DNA from: Salmonella bongori NCTC 12419
Lineage (GTDB): Bacteria > Pseudomonadota > Gammaproteobacteria > Enterobacterales > Enterobacteriaceae
Assembly (NCBI RefSeq): GCF_000252995.1
Contig: NC_015761.1
Span: 992,001-1,056,000 of the forward strand
Length of the DNA: 64,000 nucleotides
Direction of reading: 5' to 3'
Shown: positions 52,141 to 60,858 of the stretch, piece by piece
Numbering within the stretch: the first letter of the stretch is position 1
Layout: each line of letters opens with the position of its first letter
Position numbers and translations under genes: made by a program
The notes under the pieces: model-generated
Seen by the model: only the letters and a program-made list of their open reading frames with translations
Database searches by the model: none
What the model was told of the DNA's origin: nothing

Positions 52141-52601
52141 CATGGAACTAAAATGAGTCTATTTACAACTGTTTCATAAGGGTTCAAAATCAACCGTTGT
52201 GCCAGGAATCTTACCTGACAACCTGTATGCCACCCTCAAATTGTTGCGTTGAGCCTGCTCCACCAGTGAAATAATCGTGATGAAAAATAGTCCAGGTTGT
52301 CACAAAAAAACGGATATATAATAATTAGTCGGTTAAAATCGCAGCGGTCAGTTTAATTGGTGATTAATTAAATAAATATAGTTACCAGTCTTATATACAC
52401 GTTAATTATTAAAACAATCACTCTACGGTAGAGTAATGGTTTAGATTTGTTGTGCTATGAATATCATTATGAAGCGGCATAATGCCTTATGAATAAATAG
52501 GCGAACAGTCATTTATCATTATGACGGTTAACTTTCAAGTAACGGGTGGAGCATTATGATTTGTTGTTATCAATCGGTGAGGCAGAAGGGGAGAAAAAGA
52601 G
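52141..52601. other. AT-rich gap before SPI-5
   Basis: No gene is supported in these 461 bp. The stretch is AT-rich and ends with GGGGAGAAAAAGAG, the ribosome-binding site of the lipoprotein gene, so its promoter lies here. Confidence 0.45.
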
Positions 52602-53009
52602 ATGAAATACCAAAAGCGACTAGCGGGAATGATGGTTATTACCGTCATGATGATGACGGGATGTTCAACGTATAATCCCGTACAACTCCGTCAGCATCAA
52701 TTAGAAAGAAACTATACTTATTATCTTCTTGATCCTCCGCTGTACGAAGGAGATGTAGTAGAATATAAATGTAAAGACGGAAGTCAGGATACAGTGACTA
52801 TTCAGAAAGTAACGCCGCAGTCATTAATCACCAGTACTGGCCAGGTTATTCCACTATCTGATCTGACCTCACTTGAGAGAAAGGATATTTCCAAAGGGAA
52901 AACCGCTGCTGCTGTGGGGGCTGGCGTTGGCGTGACGGCGCTGGTTATTGCTGCGATTTTTGCTGCCACCCTGTCTGCCGGATTAGCTGCAATGATGGTC
53001 CATGGTTAA
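52602..53009 (+). CDS. Putative lipoprotein
   Basis: A 135-residue protein with a lipoprotein signal (MKYQKRLAGMMVITVMMMTG then cysteine, MTGC lipobox). The middle is polar (YEGDVVEYKCKDGSQDTVTI); the C-terminus is a glycine/alanine-rich membrane-like segment (GAGVGVTALVIAAIFAATLS). Function unknown. Confidence 0.75.
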   Translation: MKYQKRLAGMMVITVMMMTGCSTYNPVQLRQHQLERNYTYYLLDPPLYEGDVVEYKCKDGSQDTVTIQKVTPQSLITSTGQVIPLSDLTSLERKDISKGKTAAAVGAGVGVTALVIAAIFAATLSAGLAAMMVHG

Positions 53010-53124
53010 TACGCAAGTATTATGAAAACAGGCCTGAAAATATTGGTGTACCCTAAAACGTCTTTTGGGGATAGAGCACAACGAGAAAAATGAGCATGTA
53101 ACGCTTATGCTTCCGCTAAAAACT

Positions 53125-53159
53125 AGCCCCCCAGAGAATATCATTTCCTGGGGGGCTTT
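53125..53159. terminator. Terminator between lipoprotein and sigE
   Basis: AGCCCCCCAG-loop-CTGGGGGGCTTT, a strong hairpin that can serve the rightward lipoprotein transcript; an A-rich stretch on the left side lets it serve leftward transcripts as well. Confidence 0.8.
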
Positions 53160-53245
53160 GGCGTGTATACAGATAAAAATTTAGTTTTCTCTCTTTAAGG
53201 AAAGGCCTGTCGTGCTGTCTCTCCATAAGGGAGTGGCATCCTGGC

Positions 53246-53587
53246 CTAAGTATAGTATTCTTTAAACTGTTTCACGTTTGAAATGAGTAACTCAAACCCG
53301 GTAAGCGCCTCTTCTTCGGTACTGGATTGTGGTAAGCGATACAGTGCCACTAAAACGGTATTGTCTGCATCAACGCCAATAGTCACAGGGCTGGAGTAAT
53401 TCAGGCGTAAAAAATGCTGCAATGTGAGTATATCGTCGGGTAATGGCATAAAAGGGCAGCACATTTCCAGCAGCCCATCGGTTTCATTAAAATAAACCTG
53501 TATCTCATCATCAATGATGAGAAGTGGTTCCTCTTCGGGTACATCCAGACCTAACGCGTCATATAAACGATATAATAAATTTCCCAT
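53246..53587 (-). CDS. sigE: SopB chaperone SigE (PipC)
   Basis: A 113-residue acidic type III chaperone (class IA) that binds the N-terminal region of SopB and keeps it secretion-competent. The MGNLLYRLYDALGLDVPEEE start and length match SigE. It follows sopB by 15 bp in one operon. Confidence 0.95.
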   Translation of the reverse strand: MGNLLYRLYDALGLDVPEEEPLLIIDDEIQVYFNETDGLLEMCCPFMPLPDDILTLQHFLRLNYSSPVTIGVDADNTVLVALYRLPQSSTEEEALTGFELLISNVKQFKEYYT

Positions 53588-53602
53588 ACATTACCCCAAG
53601 TC

Positions 53603-55285
53603 TCAGGAGGTGACTAATGAAGAAAGGCCCTTTACCAATTGCCATATATTGGCATCCCCAATGCGTCTTTGATAAGAAAGATTGAGCACTTCTGGCGGTA
53701 AGTTTTTCAAGACTTTGTTTCCCGCCCCGCCTGTATTTTGTTTTTGAATTTCCAGATTGCCGCTATTGAGTAATACTTTTTGAAAAATTTCCTGTCCATC
53801 ACTATCCGGAAGGCTCGCAAGGGGAGTCAGCGTAGCCTTCTGATGGAGAGAGATAACCTCCCGCTTAATTTCAGCATCCTGCATACCCGTACGATCTTTA
53901 CCGCTTTTGCAATTCCAGGCAGGAACCGCGCCGATTTCATGGGCTAGTATTGCAAGACGTTGCGCAAACTTATAGGGTTCGTTGCCGTCTGTATGATGAA
54001 GCTTGCTATTCCAGATATCCTTAATCTGCCGTACAAGAGTATTTACGACGGCGTGGTTATCCGGATGTTGCGCCAGCCATTCACCAACCCAACCGCCAGG
54101 GGGGGCTTCAGGACGTAAGTCATGGCCTAATAACTGATGTAATGCCCCGATATTATAGTTATCCGAGGCCTGATGTCCTAAGCCAAGTTTGAGCGTCAGC
54201 TCGTTGACACCCGTATTAAAAGCAGCGATCTCCGGCTTTATTTTTACCGTTCGCAGCTCACCCTCTTTATTGCGGATATTTAAATGAATCACATTTCCCG
54301 GCTGGGTCAACGATTGCCACGCGCGCATTTGATCCTGGACCATAGCGTCTTCATTACCAACAATAGTCGAGGTGGTAAGCAATCCGACAGATACCAGTCG
54401 CAGACTGACGACTTCGTCCTGTAAGGCTTTTGTAAGCAACGCGGGTTGACTAAAAAGCGCTGCAGTTAACACTTCTCTGGCTCTGTTTTCGGCGCCAACC
54501 TGACGCAGAATCGGGTCTTTTACGTGATAGGGAGAGAGGACACCATGACGTATCCCGCAAAAAAGCGTTTTATCTTTACCATTCTCATTAACGCTTAACG
54601 TGGACATCCATAGGTTAGTAGCATGCTGGGTATTCGTGGTATCACTACTGCATACGCCTTTTCCCTGATAGGCGTTGGGAAAAATATCCTGTGCGCCGAT
54701 TTTCATGTCGGCGGCAGGGCACTGCGTATTGGTATAGCGATATCCGTTATGCGTGAGCGTATTTTTTATGGTCTGCCAGGGCTGATTATTAAGATACTGG
54801 ACCTGAGCTTCCCTGAACGCGGCTACTGCAACCTGATGAGCCTCTTGTGCAGGCAGGCCATTTTGCTGATAGCGTGTGGCAATCAGAGCGATAAGATTTT
54901 TTTTCAATTCCTTCGCGGCGGTTTCTTCCTGTTTTGTAGCCGGTCGATCCGCTTTAACTTTCGCTAACACCATGTGGTTTGCCATTGACGTCAGCACCGG
55001 GTCCTGTTTACCCAAAACGGTGGCTGCAACAGTCAGAAGCACACGCTGAAAATCATAGAGGTTATGTAGCGACTGGCTGGACGCCTCCTGCCCCTGTAAA
55101 TAATTTCCCCATGTCTCACCGGAGCTTCGCAGGACAAAGATTTCCAGGCGAGCACCGGGAGCTTTAGGCGGTGCGGTTCCCTGACCAGAGAGGATCTGCA
55201 TCCCATTGTAGAAAATGGCTTGTAGGCTTTTAAATGCCTCCTGGGCTGTCAAAGAGACTGAATGACAGAAACTCTGTATTTGCAT
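53603..55285 (-). CDS. sopB: Inositol phosphate phosphatase effector SopB (SigD)
   Basis: The start MQIQSFCHSVSLTAQEAFKS is taken from SopB; 54 extra in-frame codons upstream are ignored. The 560-residue protein has the phosphatase P-loop NCKSGKDRTG with catalytic cysteine and arginine, and the second conserved motif in FNTGVNELTLKLGLG. SopB reshapes host phosphoinositides, activates Akt and aids invasion. It is delivered by the SPI-1 secretion system with SigE. Confidence 0.97.
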   Translation of the reverse strand: MQIQSFCHSVSLTAQEAFKSLQAIFYNGMQILSGQGTAPPKAPGARLEIFVLRSSGETWGNYLQGQEASSQSLHNLYDFQRVLLTVAATVLGKQDPVLTSMANHMVLAKVKADRPATKQEETAAKELKKNLIALIATRYQQNGLPAQEAHQVAVAAFREAQVQYLNNQPWQTIKNTLTHNGYRYTNTQCPAADMKIGAQDIFPNAYQGKGVCSSDTTNTQHATNLWMSTLSVNENGKDKTLFCGIRHGVLSPYHVKDPILRQVGAENRAREVLTAALFSQPALLTKALQDEVVSLRLVSVGLLTTSTIVGNEDAMVQDQMRAWQSLTQPGNVIHLNIRNKEGELRTVKIKPEIAAFNTGVNELTLKLGLGHQASDNYNIGALHQLLGHDLRPEAPPGGWVGEWLAQHPDNHAVVNTLVRQIKDIWNSKLHHTDGNEPYKFAQRLAILAHEIGAVPAWNCKSGKDRTGMQDAEIKREVISLHQKATLTPLASLPDSDGQEIFQKVLLNSGNLEIQKQNTGGAGNKVLKNLPPEVLNLSYQRRIGDANIWQLVKGLSSLVTS

Positions 55286-55598
55286 AGCGCTTTCGATACC
55301 TCTGAATGTGGTAGCGGGAACATTCGACAGATGTAATGCTCCTCTTAAGAGTGTGTTTTTTATCCATTGGAAACTTTTAAAAAACGACCTTTTTAACGGA
55401 GAAACGTTTCTGTTTGGCTGGAGGGGATAACTACAACGTGCGTACATCGCGGCACATCAGATGCTCACAACATCTACAAACTTCACAGTTTATGGCAGAT
55501 CTTTGATTGGAAATCTATCTTATTGACTTAGATCAAATTCAACTGTTTTCTCCTGCGTAAAGTAATGGTGTTACATCAAAAGTTAGACAGGTGTGTGT

Positions 55599-55769
55599 AT
55601 GCCAGCAAAGCCCCGGACGAGCAAGACTGTGACAAAAAATATTCGTTTTTCCTATTCCATGCTTGAACAAATAGAGTTCGCGTTGAAGTCTGAGAAAACG
55701 CGAAATTTTTCAGCATGGGTAAAAGAGGCCTGTCGGGAGAAGCTGGGTAATACAGGGCATAAGCTGTAA
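55599..55769 (+). CDS. YlcI/YnfO-like small protein (SPI-5 orfX)
   Basis: A 56-residue basic protein (MPAKPRTSKTVTKNIRFSYS ... FSAWVKEACREKLG) with a ribbon-helix-helix look. It is divergent from sopB across about 310 bp that should hold the sopB promoter. Confidence 0.75.
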   Translation: MPAKPRTSKTVTKNIRFSYSMLEQIEFALKSEKTRNFSAWVKEACREKLGNTGHKL

Positions 55770-55800
55770 TTGTTATCTTATGCGAGAGGGGGAGGCCATT

Positions 55801-55986
55801 TTGAAAAGAAGAACGTGCTTATATACCTCCTGGGTTTTTGCCGCTTTTGTCTCTTTGCTGATATTTGTCTGGAGCGTCATAAACTATCCTCTCTACGAGT
55901 CAATAATCATTATTGTTTTTTATATCTGGCTTATTTTGGTGCCGCTTTATCTTATTGTTTATGAGTGGCTAATAGATTATCGTTAG
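55801..55986 (+). CDS. Small inner membrane protein
   Basis: About 61 residues from a TTG start directly behind GAGGGGGAGG; an ATG at 55780 has no ribosome-binding site. Two hydrophobic helices (SWVFAAFVSLLIFVWSVI; IIIIVFYIWLILVPLYLIV). Function unknown; it occurs at the same place in other Salmonella SPI-5 loci. Confidence 0.65.
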   Translation: MKRRTCLYTSWVFAAFVSLLIFVWSVINYPLYESIIIIVFYIWLILVPLYLIVYEWLIDYR

Positions 55987-55988
55987 TT

Positions 55989-57458
55989 TCATGGCTGCGT
56001 ACCTGAAAAATGATATTTCATATCTGTGTTGTACGTCATTGCTGTAATAATATTATTTGTCAGACGATGGGCGAGGGTTTGCGCATTTTGCATCGTTTTA
56101 TCTTCAAAACGTTGCAGTAAGCGTTGCGCTTCTTTTGGGTGAGACGTATATAATCTCAAATATGCCTGTTCCATCGTATGCTGCTGTTTAGTCGTTTGCT
56201 GTTCAAAGGTTTTCCAGGCGCGTTGCACATCTGGCGCAAAAGCATTGTAGTCCTGCATAATCAGCGTTTGCAGCGTGCGGAATGTCCAGTAAGTAGAGTC
56301 ACTGCTCGTCCGATCGGTTCCTTTGTCATATCCGGGCTGATAATGGCATGTCCCCTGATAATAAGGAAGATAGACGCTAAGGGATGGCATTCCATAGGCG
56401 ACGTACTCTACTTCGCCAATGGCCTGCGGTAGTCCCGGTCTGACCTGTAAGATGTGCGATTCCTGGGTACGAAAAACGGAGATGGGGCGCCATGGTTCCT
56501 GTGGACGATCATGAGTATAAGGATCGTGCGGTGTTCCCTGGTAGTGATTACGTAACGCGTTTTGTACCGCCGCCACACTGATTTTCGCCATCGGCGTTAA
56601 AAAAACGGGAAATGTTTCCCCTTCGCTCACGGCAGTGTCCTGGTGTGGATTAAACTGGTGTTGTAGCGTCCAGACGCGTGGATAATTATAGGTGACATCG
56701 ATTTTGCTATCCTGAGAATAGGCCTGGTGGAAGTCGAATTCCCCCTGAGCGGGATCATATAACCCCTGCTGCTCAGCAAAGCTTATTAATGACGGCGATG
56801 CCATATAATTTGCTTTATCATGTGGATCATAACGGTGTAAACGCCCCTGATTTGCGGAAACGAAATATTTATCTGCCGGAAGTCGTACCGCCAGCCACTG
56901 ATGACCACTTCCCGTCTCCAGGTACCATATCTCTTTAGTATCGATAAAAGCAACGCCGAAACCTTCCCCCGCGCCTTTTTGTTCAATAATGTTGCCCAGT
57001 AATCTTGCGCCCTGACGCGCCGATTGCGCCACTGGCAGGATGACTGTCTGAATAGCGTCTTCAGTAATGCCCATTTTTGTCACATACGGATCGGCGGCCA
57101 GCGCCGTTCTGCCGTTATAAATAGTTTCCGTTGCGCTCATTCCGACGCCCGCTGAATTAAAACCCGCTTCTCCCATGGAATTATCATCAGTATCAAAGTC
57201 ATGAATTGCTGTATAGCGCATCGCCATCTCTGGTAGCGGCCAGCTAAAGTCGTTTCGGTGGGCTTTAAATTCGCCTTGTTGATTAAATGAAACCGGATGA
57301 ATAACCATATGCTTAGCGTTGTTCGCCGAGCCATCTTCGTTGCGCGCGATAATAAAGGAACCGTCAGCCGAGGCCTGATTACCTACCAGAAGGGTCGTAC
57401 AGGCGATCACTTTACTCATATTCAGTAGCGTAATGGCAGATGCAAAGTACATTTTCAT
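55989..57458 (-). CDS. pipD: PipD, C69-family dipeptidase
   Basis: The start MKMYFASAITLLNMSKVIA follows GGGAGTCTTT. The 489 residues form an Ntn-hydrolase dipeptidase (peptidase family C69): after the signal-like N-terminus comes CTTLLVGNQASADGS, where the cysteine becomes the N-terminal nucleophile, then IIARNED. PipD is an SPI-5 protein linked to enteropathogenesis and possibly released to the periplasm. Confidence 0.92.
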   Translation of the reverse strand: MKMYFASAITLLNMSKVIACTTLLVGNQASADGSFIIARNEDGSANNAKHMVIHPVSFNQQGEFKAHRNDFSWPLPEMAMRYTAIHDFDTDDNSMGEAGFNSAGVGMSATETIYNGRTALAADPYVTKMGITEDAIQTVILPVAQSARQGARLLGNIIEQKGAGEGFGVAFIDTKEIWYLETGSGHQWLAVRLPADKYFVSANQGRLHRYDPHDKANYMASPSLISFAEQQGLYDPAQGEFDFHQAYSQDSKIDVTYNYPRVWTLQHQFNPHQDTAVSEGETFPVFLTPMAKISVAAVQNALRNHYQGTPHDPYTHDRPQEPWRPISVFRTQESHILQVRPGLPQAIGEVEYVAYGMPSLSVYLPYYQGTCHYQPGYDKGTDRTSSDSTYWTFRTLQTLIMQDYNAFAPDVQRAWKTFEQQTTKQQHTMEQAYLRLYTSHPKEAQRLLQRFEDKTMQNAQTLAHRLTNNIITAMTYNTDMKYHFSGTQP

Positions 57459-57622
57459 AAAGACTCCCATTGAATAACGCGTTATAGGATGAATTGACCC
57501 TGGTTTGAAAACAGAGAAAGTGATCGGTCCGGCAATATTCTTTGTTGTTATATCTTATTTTCGCTTTATTGAGGTTGTATTGATAACAACGGCCATGCCG
57601 CAGCAGGCCGTACTGACAACCG

Positions 57623-58984
57623 CTATGATTTGCTGGCAGGCAGATAAACCGAAAAGAGGTGATGTTCATCGGCATAGCGATAAGAGACTGAGCCGCCGTG
57701 TAACGTCGCAATGGCATTAACCAGCGATAATCCCAGACCAAAACCGGTGGTGTGGCGGGCATTATCTCCTCGCCAAAAACGCCTGAAGAGCTTGTCCGGA
57801 TCGGCGGGATGACTTCCCGGATTAGCGGTCCTGATTTCGGTAATGGCATTCTCATAAGCGCTTTCAATACGTATTACGGCATTTTCTTCAGAATAGCGGA
57901 TAGCATTCGTTAACAGATTAGAAAGCATTCTTTGTAATAACATTTTATCGGCCCATACTGTGCCCTGGCATTCGCTTATAACGCGGATGCGCTTCTCCTC
58001 GGCAAGCGGGCTAAGATAATCGAGCATATTTTCAATCAACTCATTGAGTGGAATGGGATGTTTTTCTACTACTATATTCTGGTGCTCCGCGCGCGCCAGA
58101 AAAAGGATATTTTCTGTCAGCCGCGACAGTTCCTCCAGCTCTTCAATATTATCAACAAGGGCTTGCTGATACTCTTCTGTGCTACGTTCCTGACTCAGTA
58201 TTACCTGATTTTTCCCCAGCAGAATATTGACCGGCGTACGCAGTTCATGCGCCAGATCGTCGGCAAATTGATTCAGGCGTTCAAAATCGCCGGAAAGCTT
58301 CTGGCGCATGATATTGAGCGCCTTCCCAAGTGGTCTGAGCTCGGCGGGTAACGTCTGTTCCGCCAGCGGCTGGCGGAGTGTGCCGCTGTCTGTTGCCGCC
58401 GTGAGCCGGCTGAGTGACGTAATGGCCCGCAGCCCGTTTCTGATGACTAGCGGACTGAGTGCCGAAAAAACAAGGATTGCGACAAGGCTTATCAGTAAAC
58501 TATTGTGACGATACTGCTCCAGCATTTGCCGTCTTTCCGTCGCCAGCCTGGCAAGAGTAAGAGTCAGTGGAATATCGCCGCTTCTGGCGTTTACCCGTAC
58601 CGCAGTCAGCTCCGCTCCTTGAACTCGCTGGCGAAATAACGTGTCACGGGTTATTTTTTTAGTGACCGGAATTGCGTTAAAACGCTCGTCGGGGATACCA
58701 CTATGGTTTATCGTCACACGGTGATCTGTGGGTGAATGTATTAACAATATATCCTGCTTCGTATCCACCATCCGGTTAAAATAAAGCGGTAGATTTTCCG
58801 GTCTGGCGCCATCCAGCAACAGTTGCTGCATTTGCGCCGCCCGGTTTATTAGCGTCAGATCGTCGCGCCATGTTAATTCTTTGCTTAACGCGTTATAAAG
58901 CGTCCAGCTGATGCTGGTACAGACGAGGATAAGTATGGCGATAAAGGAAATTGACAGGCGCAGCGTCATGGATAACTTAATCAT
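57623..58984 (-). CDS. Sensor histidine kinase HprS/CopS-like
   Basis: A 453-residue membrane kinase with two transmembrane segments bracketing a periplasmic sensor (about 35-160), a HAMP domain, HisKA with FADDLAHELRTPVNILLG (phospho-accepting histidine) and the ATPase domain (GFGLGLSLVNAIATLHGGS). It is called CopS in Salmonella SPI-5 literature. The neighbouring hiuH gene points instead to the HprS (YedV) type, which senses hydrogen peroxide in E. coli. Confidence 0.9.
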   Translation of the reverse strand: MIKLSMTLRLSISFIAILILVCTSISWTLYNALSKELTWRDDLTLINRAAQMQQLLLDGARPENLPLYFNRMVDTKQDILLIHSPTDHRVTINHSGIPDERFNAIPVTKKITRDTLFRQRVQGAELTAVRVNARSGDIPLTLTLARLATERRQMLEQYRHNSLLISLVAILVFSALSPLVIRNGLRAITSLSRLTAATDSGTLRQPLAEQTLPAELRPLGKALNIMRQKLSGDFERLNQFADDLAHELRTPVNILLGKNQVILSQERSTEEYQQALVDNIEELEELSRLTENILFLARAEHQNIVVEKHPIPLNELIENMLDYLSPLAEEKRIRVISECQGTVWADKMLLQRMLSNLLTNAIRYSEENAVIRIESAYENAITEIRTANPGSHPADPDKLFRRFWRGDNARHTTGFGLGLSLVNAIATLHGGSVSYRYADEHHLFSVYLPASKS

Positions 58985-59657
58985 TCTGCGAGGCTTCTGG
59001 TTGTAATCGATAGCCCATTCCCCGGACGGTCATAATGAGTTTCTCGTCAAACGGATCGTCTACTTTGGCGCGAAGCCTTCGAATGGCGACATCAACGGTG
59101 TTGGTTTCACTGTCAAAATTGATACCCCATACCTCGCTGGCGATCGCGGTTCGGGGCACAATTTCTCCTGCCCGGGACGCCAGAAGCCAGAGAAGTAGAA
59201 ATTCCTTGCGGGTCAGGGAAATAGGCTTTCCATTTCGCGATACCGACTGCTTTGTAGCATCCATGTCCAGACCATCGATCGTCAGCCGGGTCGCAACAGG
59301 AACGTGTTGTCTGAGTTGAGCTCTCACTCTGGCCAGCAGTTCGGCGAAAGAAAAAGGCTTAACAAGGTAATCATTAGCGCCCGCTTCCAGACCTTTGACT
59401 CGGTCTTCAACCGAGTCCCGTGCCGTCAGGCAGATAACAGGCGGAGACTGTACTGTGCGTAATGCGCGTAACACTTGCCAGCCATCAAGTCCGGGCAGCA
59501 TAATATCAAGAATAATCAATGAATAAGCCTCCCTGAGCGCCAAGTGTAGTCCATCTCGTCCATCACAGGCAGCATCCACCACATAGCCTGCTTCAGTGAG
59601 TCCCTGACGTACCCATTCCATAGTTTTTTGGTTATCTTCAATTAATAAAATCTTCAT
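58977..59657 (-). CDS. Response regulator HprR/CopR-like
   Basis: The start MKILLIEDNQKTMEWVRQGL is chosen; 226 residues. OmpR-type: receiver domain with phospho-acceptor in LIILDIMLPGLDG and a winged-helix domain (VSRNGKPISLTRKEFLLLWLL). Its gene overlaps the kinase gene by 8 bp and is divergent from hiuH across a palindromic box. Confidence 0.92.
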   Translation of the reverse strand: MKILLIEDNQKTMEWVRQGLTEAGYVVDAACDGRDGLHLALREAYSLIILDIMLPGLDGWQVLRALRTVQSPPVICLTARDSVEDRVKGLEAGANDYLVKPFSFAELLARVRAQLRQHVPVATRLTIDGLDMDATKQSVSRNGKPISLTRKEFLLLWLLASRAGEIVPRTAIASEVWGINFDSETNTVDVAIRRLRAKVDDPFDEKLIMTVRGMGYRLQPEASQND

Positions 59658-59705
59658 CAACGCAGTATGCCATAGGCTTTTTAGCGAGTCTGGACCCTCC
59701 CGTAA

Positions 59706-59725
59706 AAATGACACAATTGTAATGT
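59706..59725. promoter_or_regulatory. HprR/CusR-type box
   Basis: ATGACACAATTGTAATGT is a near-palindrome with ACAATTGT core, close to the E. coli HprR/CusR recognition sequence, and lies midway between the response regulator and hiuH. Confidence 0.65.
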
Positions 59726-59792
59726 CCGTGTAAGGTTAATCTTAGATGCGCCATATATATTTTTCTGCATTGATACCGTAAAGGAGTAAGGC

Positions 59793-60203
59793 ATGAAACG
59801 ATATATACTGGCTACCGTGATGGCAGCGATTGTGACAGTCCCGACAATAGCGCTGGCCACCGGAAAGAATATCCTCAGTGTACATATTCTTGATCAGCAA
59901 ACCGGCAAACCAGCACCCGGTGTGGAAGTTATACTGGAACAGAAAAAAGATAACGGATGGGCGCAACTCAACGCCGGACGTACCGACCAGGATGGGCGAA
60001 TTAAAGCGCTGTGGCCTGAACAGCCTGCCGTGCCGGGGGATTATCGTGTTATTTTTAAAACCGGACACTATTTTGAAAGTAAAAAGCTGGACACTTTTTT
60101 CCCGGAGATCCCCGTCGAGTTTCATATCAGCATTACAAACGAACACTATCATGTGCCGTTGCTATTAAGTCAGTATGGTTATTCAACCTATCGCGGCAGC
60201 TAA
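59793..60203 (+). CDS. hiuH: Periplasmic 5-hydroxyisourate hydrolase
   Basis: A 136-residue transthyretin-related protein with a signal peptide (MKRYILATVMAAIVTVPTIALA). The family motifs are ILSVHILDQQTGKPAPGVEV, GRTDQDGRI and the C-terminal YSTYRGS. It hydrolyses 5-hydroxyisourate in the urate pathway. E. coli hiuH (yedX) is also adjacent to hprRS. Confidence 0.93.
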   Translation: MKRYILATVMAAIVTVPTIALATGKNILSVHILDQQTGKPAPGVEVILEQKKDNGWAQLNAGRTDQDGRIKALWPEQPAVPGDYRVIFKTGHYFESKKLDTFFPEIPVEFHISITNEHYHVPLLLSQYGYSTYRGS

Positions 60204-60328
60204 TTCGCCGTGTCGTAAACGCCGCGATGGATGCAGGCATCAGGCCTCGCGGCGGGAATAAAAATTTCAGGGTATCGGACTGTCGTCCCACAAGCGGTAA
60301 TTATTCCGTTTGTGGGCATGAAGGGTGA

Positions 60329-60841
60329 TTAAATCGGCGTTTCCATCTCAAGCTTTACCGAATGAAAACGGCGTTTGAAATAAATCAGGCCATGTCCATC
60401 CTGGCTCAGAATAATATTTTTGATTGCTACCAGATACACCAGATGCGTGCCAATGGTCTGTACCTCACTGATTTCGCCTTCGAGACCCGCCAGAGCGCCA
60501 TTAAGTACCGGCTGGCCCAACGGCCCGTTTTGCCAACACGGCTGGTGAAAACGCTCCTCCATCGCCATCCCCGTCATACCAGCAAAGTGGCGTGCCATAA
60601 GTTCCTGCTCATGGTTAAGCACATTAATGCACAACCTGCCGTTGCCCTGAAAAACGGGATTCATGGCGCTATTGGCATTAATACATACGATTACAGAGGG
60701 CGGCGTGTCGGTCACTGAGCATACTGCTGTTGCTGTGATACCGCAGCGTCCGGCGTGACCTGCTGTGGTGACAATATTGACTGCCGCCGCCAGACTTGCC
60801 ATCGCATCGCGAAAACGCAGACGTTGTTCATCTCGTTGCAT
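60329..60841 (-). CDS. hpaC: 4-Hydroxyphenylacetate 3-monooxygenase reductase HpaC
   Basis: A 170-residue flavin reductase that supplies FADH2 to HpaB. The flavin reductase fold is visible (RDAMASLAAAVNIVTTAGHAGRCGITATAVCSVTD). It is 17 bp behind hpaB in the same operon. Confidence 0.96.
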   Translation of the reverse strand: MQRDEQRLRFRDAMASLAAAVNIVTTAGHAGRCGITATAVCSVTDTPPSVIVCINANSAMNPVFQGNGRLCINVLNHEQELMARHFAGMTGMAMEERFHQPCWQNGPLGQPVLNGALAGLEGEISEVQTIGTHLVYLVAIKNIILSQDGHGLIYFKRRFHSVKLEMETPI

Positions 60842-60858
60842 AAGAACCTCCTGCCGCG

